A stretch of DNA of 64,000 nt from contig CP094685.1 in the NCBI GenBank assembly GCA_022828425.1, positions 868,001-932,000 of the forward strand. Direction: 5' to 3'. Below the pieces are notes generated by a model. The model made no database searches. It was not told where the DNA came from and was given only the letters and a program-made list of their open reading frames with translations. Each line of letters opens with the position of its first letter. Within the stretch, counting starts at the first letter, position 1. This document shows positions 63,372 through 64,000 of this stretch, in pieces. The position numbers and the translations under genes are program-made. The stretch is from Candidatus Thiothrix sulfatifontis. GTDB taxonomy: Bacteria; Pseudomonadota; Gammaproteobacteria; Thiotrichales; Thiotrichaceae.

Positions 63372-64000
63372 ATGACTACACGCCGCGAGTTGGCTAACGC
63401 AATACGCGTACTGGCTATGGATGCCGTACAAAAAGCAAATTCTGGGCATCCGGGCGCCCCGATGGGGATGGCTGATATTGCCGAAGTCCTCTTCAACGAT
63501 TTCATGTCCCACAACCCACAAAATCCACACTGGGCTAACCGTGACCGCTTTGTCATGTCCAATGGGCACGGTTCAATGCTGCCATACGCAGTGCTGCACT
63601 TGACAGGTTACGACCTGAGCATGGACGATTTGAAAGCGTTCCGCCAATTGCATTCTAAGACCCCTGGTCACCCGGAGTACGGTTACGCACCGGGTATTGA
63701 AACTACCACAGGCCCACTCGGTCAGGGTATTACCAACGCTGTGGGCATGGCCTTGGCTGAAAAAGTCCTTGCTGCACAATTCAATAAGCCGGGTCACACG
63801 ATTGTTGACCATTACAGCTACGTGTTCTTGGGCGATGGCTGCTTGATGGAAGGTATCTCCCATGAAGCGTGCTCATTCGCAGGCACGATGGGGCTGGGCA
63901 AACTGATTTGCTTCTACGATGACAACAACATCTCTATCGACGGTGAAGTCGATGGTTGGTTCACCGACGATACCCCGAAGCGTTTTGAAGCTTACGGCTG
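63372..64000 (+). CDS. tkt: Transketolase, N-terminal part (cut by window edge)
   Basis: At least 209 residues from ATG 63372 (AGGAG upstream). Thiamine-pyrophosphate enzyme of the Calvin and pentose phosphate pathways. Motifs: [88 protein letters not shown] and [15 protein letters not shown] (TPP and metal-binding loops). The 360 bp between the riboswitch and this start hold both divergent promoters; I cannot define them well. Confidence 0.95.
   Translation, partial: MTTRRELANAIRVLAMDAVQKANSGHPGAPMGMADIAEVLFNDFMSHNPQNPHWANRDRFVMSNGHGSMLPYAVLHLTGYDLSMDDLKAFRQLHSKTPGHPEYGYAPGIETTTGPLGQGITNAVGMALAEKVLAAQFNKPGHTIVDHYSYVFLGDGCLMEGISHEACSFAGTMGLGKLICFYDDNNISIDGEVDGWFTDDTPKRFEAYG

Overview
The window looks like chromosomal DNA of a sulfur-oxidising, autotrophic gammaproteobacterium, most likely Thiothrix or a close relative (order Thiotrichales). 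This is inferred from the reverse sulfate-reduction branch (sat, aprBA, qmoAB with hdrCB), a proteobacterial phosphoribulokinase, the start of transketolase and a PPi-type phosphofructokinase, together with ordinary gammaproteobacterial housekeeping genes. No database search was possible; family names rest on motifs recognised by eye.

Layout. 0-13.9 kb is mostly core: a HTH regulator, a lipoprotein, a HIT protein, phosphoribulokinase, rimO, a 59-codon membrane ORF, a PBP4-type peptidase, an RlpA-like protein, a Cache histidine kinase with a sigma-54 response regulator (frameshifted), and polA. 13.9-17.3 kb is an orphan cluster: a Cys-rich protein, two paralogous unknown proteins and a SARP/BTAD-type regulator. 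17.3-30.8 kb is an accessory island. Two identical IS982-family copies lie in inverted orientation around a block in which every gene is on the minus strand: an EndoU-like lipoprotein with a candidate immunity gene, a FitAB-type toxin-antitoxin pair, a PIN/HTH pair, DUF3616 and an acrylyl-CoA reductase. Next come an orphan vapC whose start codon lies in the IS end, an IS1182-family element that splits a small gene in frame, and two GAF/winged-helix regulators either side of a secreted protein.

30.7-48 kb is the energy-metabolism core. A DUF924 protein, a thioredoxin-fold protein and an MBL hydrolase precede sat-aprB-aprA, then adk, slyD, an unknown gene and PPi-phosphofructokinase on the plus strand. 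qmoA-qmoB-hdrC-hdrB lies on the minus strand. Together they oxidise sulfite to sulfate: AprBA makes APS from sulfite and AMP, Sat turns APS and PPi into ATP and sulfate, Adk balances AMP/ADP/ATP, QmoAB-HdrCB carries the AprBA electrons towards quinone, and PPi-PFK running in the Calvin-cycle direction could supply PPi to Sat.

48-64 kb is housekeeping: a deacetylase-like protein, a Pat-type acetyltransferase, thiD, a ParD-like orphan, thiE, a membrane-anchored unknown protein, hemL, a trypsin-like protease with an FHA membrane protein, and a minus-strand methyl-cycle operon metK-ahcY-metF-rsmE headed by a clear SAH riboswitch. Transketolase runs off the right edge.
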